In this document: piece after piece, positions 46,522 to 56,100 of the stretch
Position numbering within the stretch: the first letter of the stretch is position 1
How the letters are laid out: the number at the start of each line of letters is the position of its first letter
Translations under genes and position numbers: made by a program
The notes under the pieces: generated by a model
Databases searched by the model: none
The model's input: the letters and a program-made list of their open reading frames with translations, nothing else
Told to the model about the DNA's origin: nothing
NCBI GenBank assembly: GCA_963701385.1
Contig: CAVOZW010000001.1
Span: 124,001-188,000, forward strand
Direction of reading: 5' to 3'
Origin: B30-G6 sp963701385
Lineage (GTDB): Bacteria; Desulfobacterota; Desulfobacteria; Desulfobacterales; B30-G6
DNA length: 64,000 nucleotides

Positions 46522-46988
46522 AACATGCCCCCGCAATAAAATCGTGCAATGATTTTATGGATATGGTTAAAAATTAACAGAAAAACCGTTAAATTTCAAG
46601 ATGATTTGACCTTATCCCGGTTGTCATAAATTTTCATGCCCGTCCGCGCACAACGAAACATGAAACATAGATTTATATTGAAATGTCATAGCTACCCTAT
46701 AAAAAATAGGGCATGAAAATGTATCAAATGAAGAAAGAGCAAAGAAAAACGAATAAAAGCGCTAAAATCAAGAGCCATGTATCTTGGCTTTAACCTGGTT
46801 TAGAAACTCCGCAATGCCAATGATGCTGATTGGATCAAAAGAACCTCGACTTGGTACAAATGCGTTGCAAGTTGAGGCCTGTTTCTAATGAGTATGTTCC
46901 GTTTGATATTATTTGCCGGAGCGGTTTCGGAACGTTATTCTGACAACAACGATAAGCAGGTGCGCGTGCAGTTGACGGCTGCTGGCAA
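46522..46988. other. Intergenic region with small hairpin and repeat remnant
   Basis: No convincing gene lies in these 467 nt. A CCCTAT-AAAAA-ATAGGG hairpin is at 46695-46711 without a T-run. A 57-nt match to the end of the DUF2062 gene is at 46902-46958. AAAATC/GATTTT palindromic sequence lies just upstream of the dikinase-like gene. Confidence 0.5.
46902..46958 (+). repeat. 57-nt repeat related to the DUF2062 C-terminus, copy 2
   Basis: In frame it reads FDIICRSGFGTLF-stop, against FDNIRRSDFGTLF-stop at 39907-39963. Nothing else of DUF2062 is present upstream, so it is a fragment or a dispersed 3'-end repeat. Confidence 0.55.
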
Positions 46989-48248
46989 TCAGCGGTGTGG
47001 GAAGGCCGGTTGAAAATTGACCTTCAATACGGCATAAAGGCTTCCGATGACAAGCGTCAGCGATACAAAGAAGATGATGCGGTAGGAAGCCCCCTGCAGG
47101 TACGAAAAACGATCCAGAAAATACCCATAGGCCATTGGGAGGGTCAGCGCAAAGGGTGTCGTGAGGATGGGTCCCACGGCAAAGTAGCTGGTGGTGTCAT
47201 TTAAACCGGAAAGCTTCTTGACCGAGGGCGGGAAAACAATCATCCGTGTACCCCTGGAAACCCCCAGCAGAAAACTTGCCAATAAAAAACTCCACTGGTA
47301 AGCCAATAGTATCAAAAGCAGCAAGGCCGTCATGGAGGCCATCTTGGAAAAAATATACTTGTTGCGCGGCAAAAGGAGATCGAATGATCCCAAAAAGATA
47401 TTGGTAACAATCGCCCCCACGTAGATACAGCTCACAAAAAATCCGGCCGCGACGGGCGCTGCGATACCGCAAAAGACCGTGGCGTAGTTCGCATAGAAGG
47501 AGATGACCGTAACAATGATATAAAAATCCATGTCTCCCATCAGAAATATCAAATAGTTTCTGTTTTGAACGATGTGCCGGACGGATCGTTGAACGTATTT
47601 CCAGAAGGATCTGCGTGAGTCATCCGTTTCAGTATCCAAAACCGAGGTTTCCTTGGTGGCCAGAAAAAACAGAGACCCCAGGCAAAAAAGCAGACCCACG
47701 GCCAGGAAAATGCCGCCGGAAGCGGTTTGGGAAAAAGAATATTTAGCGACAAATTTGACGATCAACAGGCTGCTGGCAAGTCTGGCAATATTCTGGGCGA
47801 GCATCATGAATCCCAGACCGGAAAAAGAGCGTTCCTCCGAAAAGATGTTGACGATATAGTTCAACCACACCGGAATGGTCATGCCGACACAGATGGAAAA
47901 CACCGCATAGGACACAAAGAACATCGTCAGCACCGGCGCACGCTCGCCAAAGAAAAACAAACTCGCCCCAAAAAAAACGAGCGACATGCCCGATACCAGA
48001 TGCAGGTAAATCACGGCGCCACGCTTGAAGGCCAAACCCACTGTGAAATAGCTGGAGAGCAGCGCAAAAACAGAGCTCCCCAGAAAAGAGAACGCCGGGA
48101 TCAATCCCACCTGGAAGCTGGTTGCCCCCAGGCTCTTCAAAAAAAGTTGCAGGAACGTCGATTCCAGAACGACCGGAAGCCCCAGCCCCCAGAGAAACTC
48201 GACCCCTGAAATGCCGAAAACATTTCTTTTGTAGTAGGTGTCGATCAA
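46989..48248 (-). CDS. MFS-type transporter
   Basis: About 419 residues with roughly twelve hydrophobic segments, beginning IDTYYKRNVFGISGVEFLWG. The general major-facilitator layout is clear, but no substrate motif was recognised. The start is uncertain: TTG 48248 has no ribosome site. A plausible N-terminus (MEFLLRQSPKNRGAF) lies just upstream in another frame, which could mean one frame change near 48255. It is preceded on the same strand by the PAS/sigma-54 regulator, 111 nt away. Confidence 0.78.
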   Translation of the reverse strand: MIDTYYKRNVFGISGVEFLWGLGLPVVLESTFLQLFLKSLGATSFQVGLIPAFSFLGSSVFALLSSYFTVGLAFKRGAVIYLHLVSGMSLVFFGASLFFFGERAPVLTMFFVSYAVFSICVGMTIPVWLNYIVNIFSEERSFSGLGFMMLAQNIARLASSLLIVKFVAKYSFSQTASGGIFLAVGLLFCLGSLFFLATKETSVLDTETDDSRRSFWKYVQRSVRHIVQNRNYLIFLMGDMDFYIIVTVISFYANYATVFCGIAAPVAAGFFVSCIYVGAIVTNIFLGSFDLLLPRNKYIFSKMASMTALLLLILLAYQWSFLLASFLLGVSRGTRMIVFPPSVKKLSGLNDTTSYFAVGPILTTPFALTLPMAYGYFLDRFSYLQGASYRIIFFVSLTLVIGSLYAVLKVNFQPAFPHR

Positions 48249-48359
48249 AAAAGGCCCCGCGATTTTTTGGTGACTGTCGGAGCAGGAATTCCATACGCTC
48301 CGGCACGGAAGAATGCGTCCCTATAGCAGATATCTGGGCAAAGGAAAAGGGTTCATCGC

Positions 48360-49727
48360 CTATGGCTTGTAGCCGTTCAAATCGATCCCATAGCGTCTCA
48401 CCCGCTTCCAGACCGTCACCCGGCTCACCTTGAGCAGTTTGGCGGCGGCCGTCTGATTGCCCTTTGCTTGACGCAACGCCCTGACCGTCTCTTCCCGGAC
48501 AGGGTCGGTCTCCATGCCTGGCACGGGCGCCTGACGGTGGGCGGCCCCGCCCCGGACAATTCTGGGCGGGAGGTGGGGCAGATCGATCAGACCGTCCTGG
48601 CAGAGAACAAAGGCGTATTCAATGGCGTTGCGGAGTTCGCGCACATTTCCGGGCCATGAATACGTCATCAGTTTTTCCATGGCGGCCGGTGTAATCCCTT
48701 TCGTTTCCTGGTTGAAATCCACATTGCCCCTTTCAATGAAGGCCTTGACGATCAGCGGGATATCCTCGGAGCGTTCCGCCAGGCTAGGACAGTAGATAGG
48801 AAAAACATTGATCCGGAAAAACAGGTCTTCCCGGAACCAGCCGTCGGCCACCAGGGTTTCGAGATCTTTGTTGGTGGCCGTTATAATCCTGACATCCACG
48901 GGAATGGGGCGATGGTCTCCCACCCGCTCGATGGCATTTTCCTCGAGAACCCGTAGCAGCTTGGTCTGGATGAGAAAGGAAAGATCGCCGATTTCATCCA
49001 GAAAAATGGTGCCTCCTTTGGCCGCTTCGAACCGGCCCAGACGGGCCTGGTCCGCACCGGTAAAGGCGCCTTTCATGTGACCGAACAGTTCGCTCTCGAG
49101 CAGGTTTTCATTCAGGGCCGAACAGTTGACCTGGATATAGGGCTTGCCCTTGCGGGAACTGGACTCGTGGACAGCCCTGGCCACGAGCTCTTTTCCGGTG
49201 CCGCTTTGCCCTTGAATCATCACGGGTGTGTCTGAGCGCGCCACGTTTTCGATGAAACTAAACACCTGCTGCATGACGGCCGATGTTCCCAGGATGCCGT
49301 GAAACCCCTTCTCCAGCCGGCAGGTCCTGCGCAGGGACAAGATCTCATCCTCTTTGCGGAGATCTTCGGAAATGTCCGTGAGGGTCTCCACCGCACCGAT
49401 GATGTTGCCGGACTCATCCCGGAGGACGGTGGCACTTTTCACGACACTGATATTCTGGTAGTTCTTTCTGGAGATCTGACATTTCTTGTCCCTGACATCG
49501 CCTGACTTGAAAAGGCTGCACCACTCGTCGGCACGCCCTTTGCCAAAGATCTCGCACCCGGTACAGTTCAGTGTGCGGCACGACCGGCCCACCAGGTCCT
49601 CCGACAGATATCCCGTGATGCGCTCCGCCGATGTATTCAGGGCGATAATCGTCCCCCGCGAATCAACGATGATCAGACCGTCTCTCAACGTTTCGATGAC
49701 ACTTTTTAAAAATTTGTCGATATACAT
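48360..49727 (-). CDS. PAS-AAA+-Fis sigma-54-dependent regulator with a cysteine-rich PAS
   Basis: 455 residues. The PAS domain (about 5-120) contains five cysteines in CRTLNCTGCEIF, EWCSLF and KKCQI, which could bind a metal cluster or haem. The AAA+ domain has Walker A GQSGTGKE, the sigma-54 loop GAFTGA and TIFLDEIGD. The C-terminal Fis helix-turn-helix is TAAAKLLKVSRVTVWKRVRR. It is divergent from the TusA-like/octahaem cytochrome/cytochrome b genes and likely activates them. A palindromic site in the intergenic region may be its binding site. Confidence 0.9.
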   Translation of the reverse strand: MYIDKFLKSVIETLRDGLIIVDSRGTIIALNTSAERITGYLSEDLVGRSCRTLNCTGCEIFGKGRADEWCSLFKSGDVRDKKCQISRKNYQNISVVKSATVLRDESGNIIGAVETLTDISEDLRKEDEILSLRRTCRLEKGFHGILGTSAVMQQVFSFIENVARSDTPVMIQGQSGTGKELVARAVHESSSRKGKPYIQVNCSALNENLLESELFGHMKGAFTGADQARLGRFEAAKGGTIFLDEIGDLSFLIQTKLLRVLEENAIERVGDHRPIPVDVRIITATNKDLETLVADGWFREDLFFRINVFPIYCPSLAERSEDIPLIVKAFIERGNVDFNQETKGITPAAMEKLMTYSWPGNVRELRNAIEYAFVLCQDGLIDLPHLPPRIVRGGAAHRQAPVPGMETDPVREETVRALRQAKGNQTAAAKLLKVSRVTVWKRVRRYGIDLNGYKP

Positions 49728-49845
49728 ATGCGTATTAGGTTTGGCCCATTATCGGTATTGGGTTTATTTAGGCTGCAGGCTAGATCCTCACAGCCTATTC
49801 GTTTGAAATATGGTTTGGTGGCATCGAAAAAATCAGCGAGCGATT

Positions 49846-49870
49846 TTTTGTTAACTTGTTAACTTAACAA
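49846..49870. promoter_or_regulatory. Palindromic candidate activator site
   Basis: TTGTTAACTTAACAA (49856-49870) is a perfect 7-1-7 palindrome. A further TTTTGTTAAC half-site copy lies just upstream and TTAAC copies just downstream. It stands in the divergent region between the sigma-54 regulator and the TusA-like gene, at a distance suitable for an enhancer-type site. No clear -24/-12 promoter was found beside it. Confidence 0.45.
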
Positions 49871-49987
49871 TTAACACATAACCCATTAACAGGTATGTGA
49901 CAAGTCCAAAAAGAAGTCGGCACTATTTTATATATTTGATTGAAAATCATTTAGTTATATAAAAAAGAAGCCCAAGAGAAAGCAGGC

Positions 49988-50302
49988 ATGAATTTTGCTT
50001 TAATCCCTGTCAACGACATGGAACCCGAATATGGCAACCTATTCGCGGTAAAGGAACAAAAAATGGTTCAGAAACAGATTCTCGACCTTTCGGACATGTT
50101 ATCGTTTTTGAGCCTGCTAAAGATTCAAAACAAGCTGGCCGAGTTGAGACCCGGCGATCTGCTCGAAGTTGTTCTAAATGATCAGGCAACCGTCGCCGAC
50201 CTGATGAGAATCGTAAATCGCTCTGAAGATCGCATAATAGAAGAAAAACAAGAGAAGGATCTCTTTAAGATCAAAATCGTCAAAGGAATCAATATCAATT
50301 AG
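49988..50302 (+). CDS. TusA-like protein lacking the catalytic cysteine
   Basis: 104 residues; a short N-terminal extension precedes a TusA-type fold from about residue 28 (QILDLSDMLSFLSLLKIQNK, then LAELRPGDLLEVVLNDQATV). In TusA sulfurtransferases the first helix begins with CPxP; the matching place here reads SFLS, so it cannot carry persulfide in the usual way. It may be a structural or regulatory remnant of the sulfur-relay family. It is the first gene in front of the octahaem tetrathionate-reductase-family cytochrome, which supports a sulfur-related role for the cluster. Confidence 0.6.
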   Translation: MNFALIPVNDMEPEYGNLFAVKEQKMVQKQILDLSDMLSFLSLLKIQNKLAELRPGDLLEVVLNDQATVADLMRIVNRSEDRIIEEKQEKDLFKIKIVKGININ

Positions 50303-50303
50303 G

Positions 50304-50476
50304 TAGTGTCCGTCCAGAATTAGGGATTTTCGTGTTTTGCCAAGGCGGAAGGAAGATTTAACCCGCAGGCGCCCGCAGGAAGTGCCCTTGGGGTGAATCG
50401 TCTGCTATTTTGAGGCGTTAAATCATGCCTTCCAACGCCGGCTGAGCGCTAAAAGACGATTGGTGGATGGGTACTA
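50304..50476. repeat. 173-bp fold-back (MITE-like) element
   Basis: The outer arms TAGTGTCCGTCCA and TGGATGGGTACTA are imperfect inverted copies. The inner arms (GCCAAGGCGGAAGG...ATTTAAC and GTTAAATCATGCCTTCC...GGC) continue the pairing, so almost the whole unit folds on itself. It holds no gene. It sits between the TusA-like gene and the octahaem cytochrome gene, ending 16 nt before the latter's start. Confidence 0.5.
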
Positions 50477-50492
50477 GGTAGGAGGCGTCACT

Positions 50493-52196
50493 ATGGGTTG
50501 TCACGGATTACGAAAATGGCATTCGGTTCGCCGTATCCTTTGTTCTTCCGGAACGTGTCTCTGGGTCCTGGCGCTGCTCATCTGTGCTGGCATGACGATG
50601 CCTGCATCGCTGTCGGCAGCCACGGCGGATGAAGACATCGCCCCTGGCAGGAAAATGGCACAGCAGGCCACCAGAGACAAAGCGCTTTGGATCACGTCCG
50701 ACCATTCTCAGCATGAAATTCTGAAACAGGATTTCACGTCCGGACCGCAAGTCACCAAGGCATGCCTGTCTTGTCACAACCAGGCTGCACTTCAATTTCA
50801 TCAGACCATCCATTGGACCTGGATGGACCCTATCACCGAAAAAAACGCCAGACTGGGTAAAGGCGGGTTGTCCATCAACAACTTCTGAGTGAACGTGCAA
50901 AGCAACGAGGCTCGTTGCACATCGTGTCACGCAGGCTATGGATGGAAAGACAAAAACTTCGACTTCACCGACCAGACAAAAGTGGACTGCCTGGTGTGCC
51001 ATGAACAGACCGGAACCTATAAAAAATTTCCGGCCGGCGCAGGCAACCCCGTAAGCAAACCCATGCTATTCAAAGGCAACGGAAAAGAATATCTCCCGCC
51101 GCAATGGAACAAGGTTGCACAGAGTGTCAGCCGCCCAGCCCGTAAAAACTGCGGCACCTGCCATTTCTCCGGTGGTGGCGGTGACGGCGTCAAGCACGGG
51201 GACATGGACTCTTCCTTGTTCAAGCCCAACAAACAGCTCGATGTTCACATGGGAGAAGATGGGCAGAATTTTGACTGTACGCGCTGCCACTCCACCACCC
51301 TGCACAACATCGCCGGCCGCGTCTACACGACGCCCGCTGCGGAAAACCGTAAAAGCCTGGTCCAGGACGATCTGGCCCACAAGATCACCTGCGAGTCCTG
51401 CCACACCGACCAGCCGCACAAAATCCATGACAAAATGAACGACCACACCGACAAGGTCGCCTGCCAGAGTTGCCATATCCCGCAATTTGCCCGGGTCAAT
51501 CCCACAAAAATGTCCTGGGACTGGTCTACGGCCGGCAAAAAAAAGAACGGCAAACCTTATGCTGAGGACGGCCCCTATGGGAAACCGGTCTACGATTCAA
51601 AAAAAGGAGATTTTGTCTGGAAAAAAAATGTCATACCCGAATACTTCTGGTATAACGGCTCCATGGAACATATGACGGTCAAGGACACCATCGACCCGAG
51701 CACCACCGTTGCCCTCAACAGGCCCCTGGGAAGCAGAGAAGATCCCAATTCCCGCATATTCCCATTCAAGGTGCACACGGGGGTTCAGCCGTATGATAAG
51801 ACCAACAAGAACATGGTCATACCCCATCTCTTTCCCAAAGGCAAAGATGATTCCACGGCTTACTGGAAAAACTGGGACTGGAACAAGGCCATCGAATTCG
51901 GGATGGACTACGCCGGGCTCGATTACTCGGGCGAATATGATTTTGTAAAAACCAGCTATGTCTTCCCAACGACTCATATGGTGGCACCAAAAGAAAATGT
52001 GGTGTCATGCTCCGAGTGTCACGTTAAAGAAGGCAGCCGTCTGACAAACCTGGCCGGTTTCTACATGCCGGGAAGGGACAACGCCGGTATCGTCGACACA
52101 CTGGGGTGGCTCCTGGTCCTGGGTTCACTGATCGGTGTCGTCATTCATGGCATCGGCAGGGTTTTTACAAACGGCAAGAAGCGAAAGGAGAAATAG
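50493..52196 (+). CDS. Octahaem tetrathionate-reductase-family cytochrome c, probable selenoprotein (in-frame UGA)
   Basis: The frame runs from ATG 50493 (AGGAGG 7 nt upstream) to 52196, 567 codons, with one TGA at 50886-50888 (codon 132) and no frame change. Eight haem motifs are present: CLSCH, then after the TGA CTSCH, CLVCH, CGTCH, CTRCH, CESCH, CQSCH and CSECH, exactly the octahaem number. The context is SINNF-UGA-VNVQSNEARC. As I recall the family, this place usually holds Cys (NNFC...SNE.RCTSCHAGYGW), so the UGA probably encodes selenocysteine. The N-terminus has a signal peptide (VLALLICAGMTMPASLSA). The C-terminus has one membrane helix (LGWLLVLGSLIGVVIHG) that would anchor it beside the cytochrome b encoded 3 nt on. 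The family reduces tetrathionate, nitrite or hydroxylamine in vitro; the in vivo substrate here is unknown. Confidence 0.85.
50889..50920 (+). promoter_or_regulatory. Candidate bacterial SECIS hairpin
   Basis: Directly after the in-frame TGA, GCAACGA (50902-50908) pairs perfectly with TCGTTGC (50912-50918) around the loop GGC. Outer bases GTGCA/TGCAC offer an alternative longer stem. The loop starts 20 nt after the TGA and begins with G, within the range I know for bacterial SECIS elements (about 16-37 nt, a G among the first two loop bases). Confidence 0.65.
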
Positions 52197-52199
52197 CCC

Positions 52200-52853
52200 A
52201 TGACACCAATGGTGAACATATATCTTTACACACGCTATGAACGATTCTGGCACTGGCTGCAGATGGTTCTGATTCTGGCCCTGCTGGTCACCGGGCTGGA
52301 AATTCACGGCGTCTTTAGCTGGATGGGATTTGGCAAAGCCGTTGAGGTGCACAACTACACAGGCCTGACCTGGCTGATCGCATTTGCCTTCTTTGTCTTC
52401 TGGGTCTTTACGACCGGGGAATGGAAACAGTATATCCCCACCACCAAAAAGATGATCGAGGTGGTTCGATACTATGCCTACGGGATTTTCCGCGGTGAAT
52501 CTCACCCGGTTCCAAAAAGGAAAGAGGCCAAGCACAATCCCCTCCAGCGTCTGGTCTATCTGAACTTGGCGGCGATCCTCCTTCCGGTGCAGATGATCAC
52601 CGGGTTTCTCTACTGGGGGTATAACTCCTGGTCTGCTTGGGGCATTCCCGGTCTCTCCCTAACGGTCCTGGCATGGATTCACATGGCCGGTGCCTTTGCC
52701 ATCTTCTCTTTTATTATTATCCACGTTTATATGACCTCTACGGGACACAGCATCTTTGCCCACACCAAGGCCATGCTTACCGGCTGGGAGGATGTTCAGG
52801 AAGGCGTTGAAATCGAAGACTGGGAAAGGGCCAAGAACAGAACGCCCACGTAA
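52200..52853 (+). CDS. Di-haem cytochrome b (cytochrome b561/NrfD-independent quinol module)
   Basis: 217 residues with four main hydrophobic segments. Histidines suited to haem b binding occur in YERFWHWLQM, VEVHNYTGL, AWIHMAGAF and IIHVYMTSTGH, the pattern of cytochrome b561/formate-dehydrogenase-gamma-type subunits. AGGAG lies 10-14 nt before the ATG, and the gene starts 3 nt after the octahaem cytochrome gene. It should exchange electrons between menaquinol and the membrane-anchored octahaem protein. Confidence 0.88.
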   Translation: MTPMVNIYLYTRYERFWHWLQMVLILALLVTGLEIHGVFSWMGFGKAVEVHNYTGLTWLIAFAFFVFWVFTTGEWKQYIPTTKKMIEVVRYYAYGIFRGESHPVPKRKEAKHNPLQRLVYLNLAAILLPVQMITGFLYWGYNSWSAWGIPGLSLTVLAWIHMAGAFAIFSFIIIHVYMTSTGHSIFAHTKAMLTGWEDVQEGVEIEDWERAKNRTPT

Positions 52854-52902
52854 CCCGAATAACATACTTGCCAAGTGTCAATATACGCTCGATCAAAAAG
52901 AA

Positions 52903-53056
52903 TTAGGGGACGTCCTTTACTTATTTGACTTTTTTATACAAACGATAAGACAAATTTATATAATTGGTAATTAAGGCATATGGATAGCCAATGACTCAGT
53001 TCAGGGTCGATAACCGTCATATGACACTAGTTAAAATAATCAAGGACGTCCCCTAA
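52903..53056. mobile_element. 154-bp non-autonomous element with the transposase's ends
   Basis: Perfect 15-bp inverted ends TTAGGGGACGTCCTT (52903-52917) and AAGGACGTCCCCTAA (53042-53056). They match the ends of the transposase element at 22497-23569 in core GGGGACGTCCTT and in the following T-rich TTGACT stretch. No gene is inside. It lies between convergent genes, as expected for a tolerated REPIN/MITE-like insertion. Confidence 0.75.
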
Positions 53057-53101
53057 ATGCTCAAGTGCTGCTTGCTTTATGTCGCGTAGCGCTTCCCTAC
53101 C

Positions 53102-56100
53102 CTATTTTTCTAAACTATCGACAAAACACCCCTGCAACACCGGGTCTACGGTGTTGCCGTCCAGTACGCCCATGGGCATGGGGGGCGTGTCGTTGTCGGC
53201 CATCGCCGCACGGGAAAAAACGTTCAGTTTCGACAGCAGGGTTGAAGCCCTGGGCCAGGTCCCCCCCACCAGGCTGTCGGGACCGACCAGGGGCGACATC
53301 TGAACCCCCGTATCGAAACGCAGCAGCAAATTGGCCTGTTTGGCCTTGACCCAGTAACCCTCGTGGACCGCCATTTTCAGGGAAGGGTCCGTATCGGGCG
53401 TGTCGGAAGCGTAGTTTCCGTTCTCCCAGCGCCAGAGCCGCCGGTCGATGTAGGGGTTGTCGTCGGCCAGGCTCTGCACAGACCCGGCCACCATCAATTC
53501 CTGACCGTCATTCACCACCACCTGCACGTTGCCCCACAGGTAATCGGCGCCGTTGGGTGAGCCCACCATGTTCCAACCGTCCTGGGTGTCAGGATTGTAG
53601 TCAAGCGCCAAGAAGACATCGGTGCCGAGGCTCACGGGCACACCATCCACGACCGTGCCGAGCCCTTCTCTGGCCAGGAACCAGTAAGCCCTGCCAGGAA
53701 CGACCATGAGACGCCCACTGCCGTATTCGTCATAGGCACCGCGATCGGCGTTGTAGGTGCCTATGCGGTAGTTGCCTTCGTAATTACCGCTCAGCTCATC
53801 ACCGAAGACACTTTCCGCCCGCGGGTCGTCCGGCCACTGCACAAAGGAGACCATCTTGTAGGCAGCCAGGTCGGTTCCGGATGTCAACTGAACACTGGCG
53901 TCTTTTATGGACGTACCGATCTTAAATGTCTGTTCCAGGGACCAGACGGGGACCAGACTTTCTGAATCTTCATAGCCAACCCGCCAGACATACTGCAAAC
54001 CTTCGATAAATAGATCGGACGAAAGGGTTTTCTCTGTCAGATCCAGGGTCGAATATTCATCCAATATCATCTCGCCGCTGTCCGACCGCCATACCTGCCA
54101 ATAGGTCTTTAGATGCGAGACATCCTCGGTCGGCTGGAATCCAGAGCTTTCGAGTATTACATTTATGCCCGCGGCAATGACAAAATCATCCGCCGGTGAA
54201 ACCTGGGTGGGTCTGTTGTCGGGATTGCCGGGATAGATATCCAAACAGTCCGCCACACCGTCAGTGTCGGCATCCGTATCCGTTTCGCCACAGCCACACT
54301 GCCCGGGGGCGATTTTGTCCGGATCAAGAGGACAGCCGTCCTGGCTGTCCAACACACCATCCCCATCGCTGTCAACGTCATCGACAGGGCCCTTGTTTTC
54401 GTACCAGGCAATCTTGTTGTCATCCTGGGAGGCTGAAAGCACATCCAGGTCACCGTCGCCATCCAAGTCCGCCGTGTAGAGCGACTGGCATCCAATAACC
54501 TGGGTGCTGATGTCGTTGCTCGTCCATGAGGAACCGCTGCCATTCACATTCTGCATCCAGACGATCTTGTGCTCGCCGGTCCCGCCGGTATCGTCCCGCC
54601 AGGACCCATAGAGAACGTCCACGTCACCGTCGTTGTCCAGATCTGCCACGTGCATGGCTTGGGTAAAAACACTGGCGCTGGCGATGATGTTCTGATTAGA
54701 GGCCGGATCGCCAAAGGTGCCGCCCAGATTTGAATACCAGGCAATTTTCCCATCAAACCAGGAAGCGGATATCACATCCAGATCACCGTCCCGGTCCATG
54801 TCGGCAGCCCGCACCACCCGGGCGCCGTTGGCTGTCTGGGTAATAACCACCAGGGGGCCAAAGTCGGCTGAGGCTTCGCTGAGCCGGTTTTCGTACCAGG
54901 CAACATCGTTGTTCAGATTGGATGCCGACAGCACGTCCAGGTCGCCGTCGTTGTCCAGGTCCGCCGCAAAAACATCCCAGGCGCCATCCGCCAGTGTGGT
55001 AATGATGTGCTCGGTCCAGGACTTGCCCTGGCCATCAAGATTCTCGTACCAGGCGATCGTGTCATCGCCATAGGAAGCCGACAGCACGTCCAGATCGCCA
55101 TCATTGTCCAAATCGGCTGCTATAACGGATACGGGTGCTGTATGGTAGGCAATGGCCTGTTGGGAAACGAACGACCCGAGGGGTTCGGGATCCGGGGCGT
55201 TTTCGTACCAGGCGACCGCCATGTTGGGATTGTTGCCACTGTTGTCGACACCCCAGGAAGCCGACAATGCGTCCACATCGCCGTCACTGTCGATATCATC
55301 GGCAAATACAGAACGCGCGCCTATTGCCGTGTCGGTGATGATCCTGGGGGCACCGAAGGTTCCCGACCCATCGGTATTTTCGTACCAGGCCACGGTGTCG
55401 TCCTCGTCGGAGGCCGACAGTACGTCCAGATCCCCGTCGTTGTCGATGTCGGCGGCATAGACCGAAAAGGCTGTCAGGGCACTGGTGCTGATGATCGACT
55501 GGCTTAAAAAAGACGCCCCCTGGGCCACATTTCTTGTCGTTTCAAAAGACCATCGATAATCAGCTGCAAGGGGGTTTCCGTCTAAATCCTTTACAGCGCT
55601 GGTAATCGTTGCCGAATAGGACTTCCCATAACCCAGATCCGTGTCCGGCGTAAAAACGACTGTGGAACCGTTGACATTTAAGGAGCCGGAAACGGCACCC
55701 GCATCACCCCTGAGCATGAAGGTGTCCGTTGCAAGCGTTCCTGGATCCACGTCCATGGAAAAGGTCACGCGAATGGCCGTGTCTGTGGGAACGTTCAACG
55801 CCCCATTAAAGGGACTCACGCTTTGCACATGCACTTGGGTGTAACGAACGATCATACCGTTGTCACCCACGACGAAAACATCGTTCTTGGAGCTTCCCCA
55901 AACGCCCCTGGGAAATTCGGGAGGCTCCAAAATATCCGGCAGCTCAAAAACATCTCTCGTCCAACTGTTTCCATCATAGCGATAAATCGTTTTTGCATCA
56001 CTGCCGCCGACGGCATAGACATTGTTGTCCGAGCTGCCCCACATATCCTGGGGGTATTCCACCAGGCTGAAAGTTTCAGTCCAAGTGTTACCGGCATTCC

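Noticed and set aside
43876..46539. Long plus-strand frames opposite the dikinase-like gene
   Set aside because: The minus-strand gene has clear ATP-grasp and phosphohistidine motifs; the plus-strand frames show none and have no start signals.
49900..49940. Sigma-54 -24/-12 promoter before the TusA-like gene
   Set aside because: CGGCAC is present but the -12 GC element is replaced by TATA at the required distance.
50493..50888. A separate short cytochrome gene ending at the TGA
   Set aside because: The frame continues unchanged through the TGA and supplies the other seven haem motifs and the membrane anchor; a short one-haem product would make no sense beside it.
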